The notes beneath the pieces were generated by a model that saw only the letters and a list, made by a program, of their open reading frames with translations, was not told where the DNA came from and did no database searches. From Alterileibacterium massiliense (GTDB taxonomy: Bacteria; Bacillota; Clostridia; Peptostreptococcales; Anaerovoracaceae): DNA of 64,000 nucleotides. Each line of letters starts with the position of its first letter. Positions within the stretch are counted from its first letter, which is position 1. Positions 9,898 through 16,925 of the stretch are shown here, one piece after another. A program made the translations under genes and the position numbers. Location: NCBI RefSeq assembly GCF_900104645.1, contig NZ_FNWE01000002.1, positions 325,289 to 389,288 on the forward strand, in the 5' to 3' direction.

Positions 9898-9930
9898 TAT
9901 CATTTATAGAATGCTGTTCTATAAATGATA
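9898..9930 (-). promoter_or_regulatory. TetR operator: perfect 14-bp inverted repeat
   Basis: TATCATTTATAGAA (9898-9911) and its exact reverse complement TTCTATAAATGATA (9917-9930) are separated by 5 bases. The site lies 17 bases upstream of the START-like gene and should overlap its promoter. Its size and symmetry fit a TetR-family dimer site, and the regulator is encoded in the same cassette. Confidence 0.85.
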
Positions 9931-10005
9931 CCATGTATGTATTTGTAAATCAAGATTTTCGTTGTTTTGTTTGTGGAAGCCGAATGAATGCCGGTATATA
10001 TCCGT

Positions 10006-11586
10006 TTATAGACGGATTTCCGTGCTGTTCCGGAAAGTGACCCTAATATCATTCTTACTGTAGACCGTGATGTGATCTACAAGAGCACAGAAGCTCTGTT
10101 CGTCGAATGTTTGCAGAAGCCTGTCTTGTTTTTGTAGCTGCTTCAGGCAGAACTTGATATCGGCTTTGGTCGCCTGCATCTTTTTGAGCTTTCCTTCGAC
10201 CTTCGCTAAGGCCGCCTTTTTTTCATTGTAGAAGCGTTCCAGATCTTCGTACTTTGCTTGGTGCTCGCTCTGGTCTTGCGGGATGGCAGCATTTTGGCGG
10301 ATAAGGTCTTCGATCATCTTGGCACAGACATCCATCTCACTTTCCAGCTTTGCTTTTTCGCCTTCCAAGGTATGAGTATCATAAACGCCTCCGACAATCT
10401 TTTGAAAGCTATTAAGAATCTCATCTTTATTCTCTATGAGCTTGTTGGTCGCAGAAAGGACGGCGGCTTTTAGCTCCTTATCGGTAAGATGCATTCCGTT
10501 TTTGCAGGGGGAGTTTTTCTTGCAGTGCCTGTTGCATTGCCAGATGACCTGCTTGTATTTGTCGTTGGAATGCCAGACTTTTGAACCGAGCCTTGTTCCG
10601 CATTCACCACAGTAGACCTTGCCGGAGAAAAGTCTCACGCCACTGTGTCTTCCTTTTTCGTTTTTGCGTCTTTCCATCTCGCGTTGTACGAGTTCCCACA
10701 CCTCCGGTTCAATGATGGCTTCATGGTTTCCCGTCACATAGTACTGCGGGATTTCGCCTTCGTTTATCTTGTGCTCTTTGGTGAGAAAGTTTGTGGTGAA
10801 CGACTTTTGCAAGAGCGCATCGCCTTTATATTTTTCATTGGTAAGGATGGATTTGATGTTGCTTGGGTTCCAGCGAGGTTTTCCTGCAGGTGACGGGATA
10901 CCGTCTTCGGTCAGCGCCTTTGCAATGAGGTGGTAGGTTTTTCCCTGCAGGTACATCGCATAGATGCGTTTGACGATTTTTGCCTCTTTGGGATTGACGA
11001 CGAGGTTTCCGTCTTTTCCGCGGTCATAGCCTAAGAAACGTTTGAAGGGCACGGTCACTTTGCCGTCAGCAAAGCGCTTTCTTTGTCCCCAGGTGCAGTT
11101 TTCGGATATTGAGCGAGACTCTTCCTGAGCAAGGCTGCTCATGATGGTAATCAAAAGCTCGCCTTTGGAGTCAAAGGTCCATATATTCTCTTTTTCAAAG
11201 AAGCACTCGGTGCCGTGCTCTTTAAGCTTTCGGATGGTGGTTAAGCTGTCCACGGTATTTCTGGCAAAACGCGAGACCGATTTGGTGACGATAAGATCTA
11301 TTTTTCCGTCAAGGGCATCTTTGACCATGCGTTTGAAGCCCTCTCGCTTTTTGGTATTGGTACCGGTGATCCCTTCGTCGGTGTAGACACCCGCAAATTG
11401 CCAGTCATTTCTGGCTTTAATGTAATTTGTGTAGTAGTCTACCTGTGCCTCGTAGCTGGTAAACTGCTCATCGGAGTCCGTTGAGACGCGGGCATAGGCT
11501 GCCACGCGGCGTTTGCGCGAAGTGGTGAGCGGTGTTTTGGAGAAGGGTTTGATGCTGGCGGGTATCGTGGTTACTTGTTTGGCCAT
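10006..11586 (-). CDS. Large serine recombinase (site-specific integrase), intact
   Basis: A 526-residue recombinase. The N-terminal resolvase domain carries the catalytic serine in AAYARVSTDS, with further catalytic-domain residues in TKSVSRFARN. A recombinase domain follows (roughly residues 190-290), then a zinc ribbon (CGECGTRLGS, later WQCNRHC) and a C-terminal coiled coil typical of phage and ICE integrases. AGGAG before the ATG at 11586 decides the start. It overlaps the end of the next recombinase gene by 16 bases, so the pair is co-expressed. It is the outermost gene of the prophage, and attL should lie just beyond 10006. Confidence 0.92.
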   Translation of the reverse strand: MAKQVTTIPASIKPFSKTPLTTSRKRRVAAYARVSTDSDEQFTSYEAQVDYYTNYIKARNDWQFAGVYTDEGITGTNTKKREGFKRMVKDALDGKIDLIVTKSVSRFARNTVDSLTTIRKLKEHGTECFFEKENIWTFDSKGELLITIMSSLAQEESRSISENCTWGQRKRFADGKVTVPFKRFLGYDRGKDGNLVVNPKEAKIVKRIYAMYLQGKTYHLIAKALTEDGIPSPAGKPRWNPSNIKSILTNEKYKGDALLQKSFTTNFLTKEHKINEGEIPQYYVTGNHEAIIEPEVWELVQREMERRKNEKGRHSGVRLFSGKVYCGECGTRLGSKVWHSNDKYKQVIWQCNRHCKKNSPCKNGMHLTDKELKAAVLSATNKLIENKDEILNSFQKIVGGVYDTHTLEGEKAKLESEMDVCAKMIEDLIRQNAAIPQDQSEHQAKYEDLERFYNEKKAALAKVEGKLKKMQATKADIKFCLKQLQKQDRLLQTFDEQSFCALVDHITVYSKNDIRVTFRNSTEIRL

Positions 11587-13337
11587 AGCTTCTCCTTTCG
11601 TATCGGTTTGTGCCGCTCTGATGCGTAGCATTCTTTGATGGATGCTTTAAATTTCGCATGCTGTTCCTCTGTCCACTTGTGTCCTTCGTGCGTAGGTTGG
11701 ATCAGCTTGCGAGCAATTTCCTTTCCGTCATAAAAATGAAAGATAAGGTCTTCTCGGCTAAGGACGCTTATATGGTCGATCTTCGAAAGAAAACTAGCGT
11801 CATCGAATGCATCAAGACCTAAGACCTCTGCGGTAAGTGAGCGCAAGAGGTCATCTCTGAGTCCTCTGGTGTTACAGCCGTTATGCTCGGCGCATCGCCA
11901 GTATCTGCGTTTTCCGCTGGGAGATGTTGAACAGTTTTGTGTTTGTGCGCGAAAATTGCATCCGCAATGTTCGCATCGGATTTTTGTTGAAAAGCAGGTG
12001 ACGTCCGAGCGTTTCATGGCATGAGTGCGCCTATATTCTGAGGCGCGTTTGCGCGCCGCATCATCCCACGATTCTTTTTTGGCGTTATTTTCCCAAGTTT
12101 CGGTGACGCTGTGTCCGTCTTTGAAATGGAAAATGAGAACCCCTTGTTTGGGTACCGTGATTTTATCGATTTGCTCGTTAAAAACAGCATCATCAAAATC
12201 CTCAAGACCGAGCACTTTGGCACAGCAAGTTTTAAGGATTCGATCCGGAATGGCTTTTGCCGAGCATGTACTGTACTTTTTCTTGCTGGAACCGCATACC
12301 CAGCTGATGACTTTATTCCCAAGATTGGAGTGCTTGGCACGGTTGTTTCGGACGTTTCGCATATAGCTTTTCCCGCACAGCTCACATTTGATTTTTCCGG
12401 TAAAGCAGTAGATGTTCAGGCTCTTGTTTGCCCGAGGTCCCAGTGCACGTCTTCTTGCCATCTCTTCTTGCACATAGTCGAAAGTTTCCTTGTCGATAAT
12501 CGCTTCATGGGTGTTTGCGATAAAATACTGAGGAAGCTCACCGCGGTTTTTCTTGCGCTTTTTGGTAATGGGATCTTCGACAAACTCTTTTTGACAGAGC
12601 AAATTTCCCGTATAAGTGACATTGGTCAGAACAACCTTAATATTGGAGTCCGTCCAGCGGTTGCCCTTTCTGGTTGTAATTCCTTCCTCTGCAAATTCAC
12701 GCTCGGTTTCAAGGCGGGATTTTCCATCAAGAAAGTTTTGAAAGATGCGCCGCACGATCTTTGCCTCTTCGGGAACAACAATCAGGGTGTCATCCTTCCA
12801 GCGGTAGCCATAGACGTTATTTCGCATATTCGGGTTTCCTTCGGACATGCGTTTTCGGATGGTCCATTTAACGTTGTTGGAGATGCTGATGGTCTCTTCC
12901 TGTGCGAAAGAGGCAAGGAGCGTGAGCATCAGCTCACCGTCATCCGAAAGTGAGTTGATTTTTTCCTTTTCAAATCGGACCTCGATGTTGAGGTCTTTTA
13001 ACTGTCTTACGACTTTTAGGAGGTCGACCGTATTACGCGCGAATCGGGAGATGGATTTCGTTAAGATGAGGTCTATTTTTCCGGCCTTGCAGTCTTTCAT
13101 CAGGCGCATAAACTCGGGACGTTTTTCCACTGATGTGCCGCTGATGCCTTCATCGGCATAGACACCGGCATAATCCCACTCGGGGTTCTTCTGTATTAAA
13201 TCAGAATAAAAACTGATCTGTGTCGCCAATGAGTGGTGCAGCCTTTGCGTTTCCATAGAGACACGGGCATAGGCGGCGACTTTTTTGCGGTTTGGCAGCG
13301 GTGATTTCTTTGCTTCGATTTTTATGATTTCAGCCAT
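11571..13337 (-). CDS. Second large serine recombinase, with two zinc-ribbon modules
   Basis: A 588-residue serine recombinase, only distantly related to its downstream partner. Catalytic serine in AAYARVSMET; TKSISRFARN is also visible. The recombinase domain is followed by two successive cysteine modules (CELCGKSYMRN and CEHCGCNFRAQ), each with its own downstream C...C half. This looks like an internal duplication of the DNA-binding C-terminal region and replaces the long coiled coil. The ATG at 13337 has AAAGGAGA about 9 bases ahead. A copy of the 30-bp promoter-like element (13361-13390) ends 23 bases upstream and probably drives both recombinases. Confidence 0.9.
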   Translation of the reverse strand: MAEIIKIEAKKSPLPNRKKVAAYARVSMETQRLHHSLATQISFYSDLIQKNPEWDYAGVYADEGISGTSVEKRPEFMRLMKDCKAGKIDLILTKSISRFARNTVDLLKVVRQLKDLNIEVRFEKEKINSLSDDGELMLTLLASFAQEETISISNNVKWTIRKRMSEGNPNMRNNVYGYRWKDDTLIVVPEEAKIVRRIFQNFLDGKSRLETEREFAEEGITTRKGNRWTDSNIKVVLTNVTYTGNLLCQKEFVEDPITKKRKKNRGELPQYFIANTHEAIIDKETFDYVQEEMARRRALGPRANKSLNIYCFTGKIKCELCGKSYMRNVRNNRAKHSNLGNKVISWVCGSSKKKYSTCSAKAIPDRILKTCCAKVLGLEDFDDAVFNEQIDKITVPKQGVLIFHFKDGHSVTETWENNAKKESWDDAARKRASEYRRTHAMKRSDVTCFSTKIRCEHCGCNFRAQTQNCSTSPSGKRRYWRCAEHNGCNTRGLRDDLLRSLTAEVLGLDAFDDASFLSKIDHISVLSREDLIFHFYDGKEIARKLIQPTHEGHKWTEEQHAKFKASIKECYASERHKPIRKEKLWPNK

Positions 13338-13360
13338 AGAATCGTCTCCTTTCCGTGTCT

Positions 13361-13390
13361 ATACATCACTCTAAAGAGCTGAAATAGCAA
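13361..13390 (-). promoter_or_regulatory. 30-bp promoter-like element, copy 4 (recombinase operon)
   Basis: On the minus strand this reads TTGCTATT, 10 bases, then AGAGTGATGTAT. The same two boxes with the same 10-base spacing occur at 30367, 31297 and 32439. It overlaps the last codons and TGA stop of the SHOCT gene and lies just upstream of the tandem recombinases. TTGCTA resembles a -35 box with the AT-rich box 18 bases away, but the second box is a poor match to TATAAT. A phage-specific regulator may be needed. Confidence 0.65.
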
Positions 13391-13548
13391 GTAAATAACG
13401 CACCTAAGCCGGGATGGTATCGCTTTAGGAGTGCGTGGTCGAGACGAATGAATTCCTCTTTATCGATGATGTTTTGCTTGAGCAAAGAAAAGAGGATGGA
13501 GCGGGATACTTCATAGGCAAGCTCGGATGCGAAGGCTTCAGTCTTCAT
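13366..13548 (-). CDS. Small SHOCT-like domain protein
   Basis: A 60-residue protein with an alpha-helical pattern like the SHOCT domain (short C-terminal domain): ILFSLLKQNIIDKEEFIRLD, ending in a hydrophobic tail. The frame is open to 13614, but GGAGG sits 5 bases before the ATG at 13548, and that start overlaps the preceding gene by only 11 bases. It is cotranscribed with the zinc/HTH protein. SHOCT-like proteins often sit beside recombinase genes in Firmicutes prophages and ICEs; their function is not established. Confidence 0.6.
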   Translation of the reverse strand: MKTEAFASELAYEVSRSILFSLLKQNIIDKEEFIRLDHALLKRYHPGLGALFTCYFSSLE

Positions 13549-13945
13549 GAGAGCCTCCGAATCGGTCTTGGATATAGCAAGCATGACTGCAATACTTTCT
13601 GTGCGCATTGCCATAGGAAGTGAAAGTTTTTCCGCAGCATGGGCAGGTGAATATATAGATTGCCTTTTTATTCAGATCTTCCGGATGCTCTTTCCACCAG
13701 CTCATCCGGCAGTGCTCTGAGCAGAATTTTTGCTTTTTTCCTTTTTCCTTGACGGGCAGTGGCTTTCCGCAATATTTGCAGTAGCGTAGTGCTGTTAAAG
13801 CTTTTGAGGAACCTGTTCTCAGGCCTTCTTTTTGGCAAAAGGAAGCCACGGTGCTTTTCGATAAATTTAAGGTGGCAGCAATTACGGCATAACTTGCACC
13901 GTTTCGTCTCATGTTGTAAATGCTTTGTTTTTCATCATTTGTCAT
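13538..13945 (-). CDS. HTH protein with paired zinc-binding CxxC motifs
   Basis: A 135-residue protein. The N-terminal 35 residues form a helix-turn-helix of the sigma-region-4 or resolvase type (YNMRRNGASYAVIAATLNLS). Two zinc-binding segments follow: CKYCGKPL with KFCSEHC, and CPCCGKTF with KYCSHAC. The ATG at 13945 follows GGAGGGA. It is the first gene after the late-operon terminator and is preceded by copy A of the two-hairpin leader. A DNA-binding regulator of excision or lysogeny is plausible; no function is proven. Confidence 0.65.
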   Translation of the reverse strand: MTNDEKQSIYNMRRNGASYAVIAATLNLSKSTVASFCQKEGLRTGSSKALTALRYCKYCGKPLPVKEKGKKQKFCSEHCRMSWWKEHPEDLNKKAIYIFTCPCCGKTFTSYGNAHRKYCSHACYIQDRFGGSHED

Positions 13946-13954
13946 ATCATCCCT

Positions 13955-14021
13955 CCAGACAGAGGACAGGTCTTGCTGTCCCTCTAACACCCCCTGAAGA
14001 GACGAGGGCGTTATGGACGAA
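13955..14021 (-). ncRNA. Two-hairpin structured leader, copy A
   Basis: Reading on the minus strand: TTCGTCC at 14015-14021; hairpin 1 of AACGCCC with GGGTGTT (14006-14012 with 13986-13992) and a CTTCAGG loop; hairpin 2 of AGAGG-ACAG with CTGT-CCTCT (13976-13985 with 13961-13969) with one bulged G; then the ribosome site and ATG. Related leaders occur at 43090-43148 and 47669-47727. The paired stem bases differ between copies while pairing is kept. It is 76 bases from TTCGTCC to the start codon of the HTH/zinc gene. Confidence 0.65.
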
Positions 14022-14080
14022 TTTTTTTCTGCCTTCTACTGTTTCACTGGAGGTTTTTGAAGAAGTTGAGCGGACAAAAT

Positions 14081-14127
14081 AAAAAAGCCCGCAAGGGAGT
14101 GAAGATTTCTCCTCACGCCTTGCGGGC
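14081..14127 (-). terminator. Intrinsic terminator of the late operon
   Basis: GCCCGCAAGG (14087-14096) pairs perfectly with CCTTGCGGGC (14118-14127). On the minus strand the hairpin is followed by a TTTTTTATTTT tract. It lies just after the lysin gene and closes the long structural and lysis transcript. Confidence 0.9.
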
Positions 14128-14144
14128 ATATCAATGCATTCAGC

Positions 14145-15065
14145 TTAGAGCAGTTCGTTTACTCGTTTTTGTACAGCTTCGTAATCGTAGCCTGCTTTCG
14201 TCAGGCGGTTTACACGGTCCTTACCGTTTCCCCAGTCGCCGCGGATGACCTCTCGGGCAAGTGTGTCGATGGACTTTTTCGGCTTTATGCCTAAAAGCTC
14301 ATTTACGCGTGCCTGCACCGCGTCGTAGTCGTAGCCTGTTTTGGTAAGACGATTTACTCTGTCCTCTCCGTTTCCCCAAGCACCTGCGATGACTTCATGG
14401 GCCAGCGTATCGACAGACTTTCTTGCGGGGGCGGAGCTTGTGCCTTTGCCATAGCCGTTAAAGCCGCCTTTCCTGATGATGGAGGGATAGTCCACATAGG
14501 CAAGATCCATATCGCATCTGCCTGCGATGCCCGGCACCGAGCCGCTCGAGGAATACTGCCAAAGACCGTACTGTCCCTGATAGGTGCAGCGACTGTTCCA
14601 CTGCGCTACCCAGAAGGCGTAGCGGTTTCTCACATCAGCGGAAACGTTGTTCACTGCTGCTGAGAGCGATGTGTAGAATCCGGCAAAATAGCCGCCAGCT
14701 TCCATCTCATTGCAAAAGGCTCGAATGAGCGAGTCGCAAAAAGCCCGTCCGCGGGCAAGCTGTGACTTTTCTTCCAAATCAAAGTAGATGGGATAGTCAA
14801 ACTGCTTGCCGGAGAGCACCTGTTTGCAGACACGTGCTTCTTCGCGTGCCTCTGCGGCGCTTCCCGCATAGGAGTACCAATAGGCTCCCACGTGAAGACC
14901 TGCCGCTTTGGCGCGGGCGTAGTTCGTCTCAAACCACTTGTCCTTTTGAGAAAGTGCCGAGCCGTAGCCTGCACGAATAATGACAAAGTTGATCCCGCTT
15001 TGTTTTACACGGTTAAAATCAATCGATCCCTGCCAGGTTGATACATCAATTCCTTTTATAGTCAT
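14145..15065 (-). CDS. Endolysin: GH25 lysozyme with two CW_7 repeats
   Basis: A 306-residue phage lysin. Residues 1 to about 200 form a glycoside hydrolase family 25 (Cpl-1-like) lysozyme domain with GIDVSTWQG at the start and the acidic motif YFDLEEKS. Two CW_7 (Cpl-7 type) cell-wall repeats follow, each beginning S[VI]DTLA.EVI and containing WGNG.DRVNRLT. It cuts the peptidoglycan glycan backbone once the holin opens the membrane. There is no signal peptide, as expected for holin-dependent release. It starts 3 bases after the holin stop and is followed by a strong terminator. Confidence 0.93.
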   Translation of the reverse strand: MTIKGIDVSTWQGSIDFNRVKQSGINFVIIRAGYGSALSQKDKWFETNYARAKAAGLHVGAYWYSYAGSAAEAREEARVCKQVLSGKQFDYPIYFDLEEKSQLARGRAFCDSLIRAFCNEMEAGGYFAGFYTSLSAAVNNVSADVRNRYAFWVAQWNSRCTYQGQYGLWQYSSSGSVPGIAGRCDMDLAYVDYPSIIRKGGFNGYGKGTSSAPARKSVDTLAHEVIAGAWGNGEDRVNRLTKTGYDYDAVQARVNELLGIKPKKSIDTLAREVIRGDWGNGKDRVNRLTKAGYDYEAVQKRVNELL

Positions 15066-15067
15066 AG

Positions 15068-15481
15068 TTATTTTTCCTCCTTTTCTGCGCGGTCATGAAG
15101 CTGTGCCAAGACTGCCTTGAGCTTGTCCGGGACAGGAAGTCCCAGATGAGTCGCGTTTTCCACAAGCGACAGCCCTTCGTTTGAGAGATAGAAGAAGATG
15201 ACGGCCGTGCGAAGAATCGCGCCCTGTGTGATGACGTTAGTGTCGATGATGTTGGCAACGGCGACCAGAATGAAGATCACGACTTTTTTGGCGATGCCTT
15301 TAAAGCCGACTTCGCTTGAGAGCTTTTTGTCGGAGACTGCGCACATAATGCCTGTCACGTAATCGCAGATGACAAAGGCGATCAGCGCATAGAGAAGTCC
15401 GTCAAAGCCTCCTAAGTAATAGCCGAGCCAGCCTCCGATGGCAGCAAAGATAAGCTGCAAGGTGTTCCAGAATTCTTTCAT
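15068..15481 (-). CDS. Phage holin
   Basis: A 137-residue membrane protein of the toxin-secretion/phage-lysis holin family: an N-terminal amphipathic region, at least three hydrophobic segments in the first 90 residues (for example around GLLYALIAFVICDYVTGIM) and a charged C-terminal tail ending in EKEEK. It forms the membrane lesion that releases the lysin encoded 3 bases downstream. The ribosome site GAGGAATC precedes the ATG. Confidence 0.88.
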   Translation of the reverse strand: MKEFWNTLQLIFAAIGGWLGYYLGGFDGLLYALIAFVICDYVTGIMCAVSDKKLSSEVGFKGIAKKVVIFILVAVANIIDTNVITQGAILRTAVIFFYLSNEGLSLVENATHLGLPVPDKLKAVLAQLHDRAEKEEK

Positions 15482-15558
15482 AATAGATTCCTCCTTTGAT
15501 TTTGAACATGGAAAAAACCGTCAGTACGGCTTTATGCGAACAAATAGTGGATAGGTGC

Positions 15559-16467
15559 TTATTCTTGGGTTTCTGTGGCGAGATAGATTATACTTCCTGT
15601 TAGTGTATATGTTTTGTTTGGGTCCGGCTTAGGTGGCGTATCTGAAACCGGGGTGTCCTGGGTATTCAGATTCTCAAACTCCTTAAGAGCAGGTGCATTG
15701 GTTGCAGTGGCAGATGATTGGTTAGGATTTATCATCAGGCAAAGAGCGCCTGTTTCAAGCATGATAAGAGGACGACTATATTCCTCCTCCATGATAAATG
15801 CTGTTCCAACGATTGCAGAAGCAGGCTTAATTGGTGAAACGCATAAAGCCAACAGTGGTCCGAAGGAATTATCTGTAAGGGAGCGAATAGAAGCCGTGAA
15901 ATAAAGGGTAGCGAAAGGCCCCTCAACGATCAGATAACTTTCTTTTTCGAATGCTACAGCTGGATTGCTACTTGTCAGAGGAAAAATTTTTCGCTCTTTT
16001 CCTTTTCTTAGTACTGCGATCGCATCGCCCGTTGTTTTGGCATCCGCCGCATAGCCTTCTTTGGAAAGCGTTGCATCAAGTGTGAGAACAGATTTAGGAA
16101 CAGCGTCAATAGCTTCTTGCACTCGATTTTGCATTTCGCTGATCTTCTGGTCAACCGTGTTCAGTTTTTCATTCATACGGCTTTTCAACTCATTGGTAGA
16201 GTTTTCGCGCTTTTTTTCATCTTCATTTCGTGAACTTTCTGCATTTTGCCGTAATGCCTCGGCATTCGTTCTTTCTGTTTCAGCATTTTTGCGGGATGTT
16301 TCAGCGGATGCTCTTTCTTTTTCCGCCTGAACACGGTTAGCTTCGCCAGATGTTGTGGTTTCCACCTGCGTGTTGATGGCGGCAATCGAGTCGTGGATGG
16401 CTCCGCGCACGTCTTTGCCGTAGACGGCCGATAAAATTTTACTGAGATAGGTCTTCACGTTGGCCAT
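15559..16467 (-). CDS. Tail fibre/baseplate-type protein with coiled coil
   Basis: A 302-residue structural protein. The N-terminal 30 residues (ILSAVYGKDVRGAIHDSI) match a baseplate-attachment pattern common in Firmicutes siphophages. Residues 35-115 are a heptad-rich coiled coil dense in E, R, N and A, and the C-terminal half is a beta-rich domain. Its place at the distal end of the tail module, before holin and lysin, suggests a receptor-binding or fibre protein. Clear ribosome site GGAGGAAAAAG. Confidence 0.65.
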   Translation of the reverse strand: MANVKTYLSKILSAVYGKDVRGAIHDSIAAINTQVETTTSGEANRVQAEKERASAETSRKNAETERTNAEALRQNAESSRNEDEKKRENSTNELKSRMNEKLNTVDQKISEMQNRVQEAIDAVPKSVLTLDATLSKEGYAADAKTTGDAIAVLRKGKERKIFPLTSSNPAVAFEKESYLIVEGPFATLYFTASIRSLTDNSFGPLLALCVSPIKPASAIVGTAFIMEEEYSRPLIMLETGALCLMINPNQSSATATNAPALKEFENLNTQDTPVSDTPPKPDPNKTYTLTGSIIYLATETQE

Positions 16468-16678
16468 GTTCTTTTTCCTCCTTCCCGTCCGCTGCGCTGA
16501 TCTGCTCGCTCATAAGGGCTATGCGCTGACCTTTTTCTTCTGAGAGCAAGGCTTCTATGATGAGGTCAAGTAAAAAGCCGGGAAGCTCATACTTTCCGGC
16601 AGTTTGGTTGAGTGCGTATCTCAGTTCGTTTCTCGCTTTTTCAAGGCGCAGGATGAGGGGCAGTTCGTTTTCTTTCAT
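16439..16678 (-). CDS. Small phage protein in the tail-fibre region, unrecognised
   Basis: A 79-residue, mostly helical, strongly charged protein (LILRLEKARNELRYALNQ). It overlaps the upstream 82-residue gene by 4 bases (ATGA) and the downstream fibre gene by 29 bases. Position suggests a small baseplate or fibre-assembly factor. I do not recognise the family. Confidence 0.6.
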   Translation of the reverse strand: MKENELPLILRLEKARNELRYALNQTAGKYELPGFLLDLIIEALLSEEKGQRIALMSEQISAADGKEEKEHGQREDLSQ

Positions 16679-16923
16679 AGCGCACCTCCGAAGAGTTTCA
16701 CGAAGAAGTCGATGATCTTTCTGAAATTGCGGGCAGCCGCAATGAGCTCAGAGGCATCCTTATCTGAGATTTCTTTGTGCTTGTCGGTGCCTAAGATGAT
16801 TTCGATGGCTTTCTGCCACTCATCGTCTTTGATTGGAAAGACCGTATCATCCGGCTTTGTTGCTTCTTTTTCGTTTGACTTTTGTTCGATCAGTTCATGT
16901 TCTTCCATTGCTGTATCCTCCAT
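16675..16923 (-). CDS. Small phage protein in the tail module, unrecognised
   Basis: An 82-residue acidic protein, starting MEDTAMEEHELIEQK and ending in a more hydrophobic segment (FRKIIDFFVKLFGGAL) that may be an amphipathic helix. It is coupled by an ATGA overlap to the 79-residue gene and lies 2 bases after the Tal-like gene. No family recognised. Confidence 0.6.
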   Translation of the reverse strand: MEDTAMEEHELIEQKSNEKEATKPDDTVFPIKDDEWQKAIEIILGTDKHKEISDKDASELIAAARNFRKIIDFFVKLFGGAL

Positions 16924-16925
16924 GT

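Noticed and set aside
11571-13337. Long opposite-strand open frames within recombinase and tape-measure genes (for example 12111-12953 plus, 21263-21940 plus)
   Set aside because: They lie antisense to well-recognised genes, have no ribosome sites or family resemblance, and reflect codon bias of the true gene.
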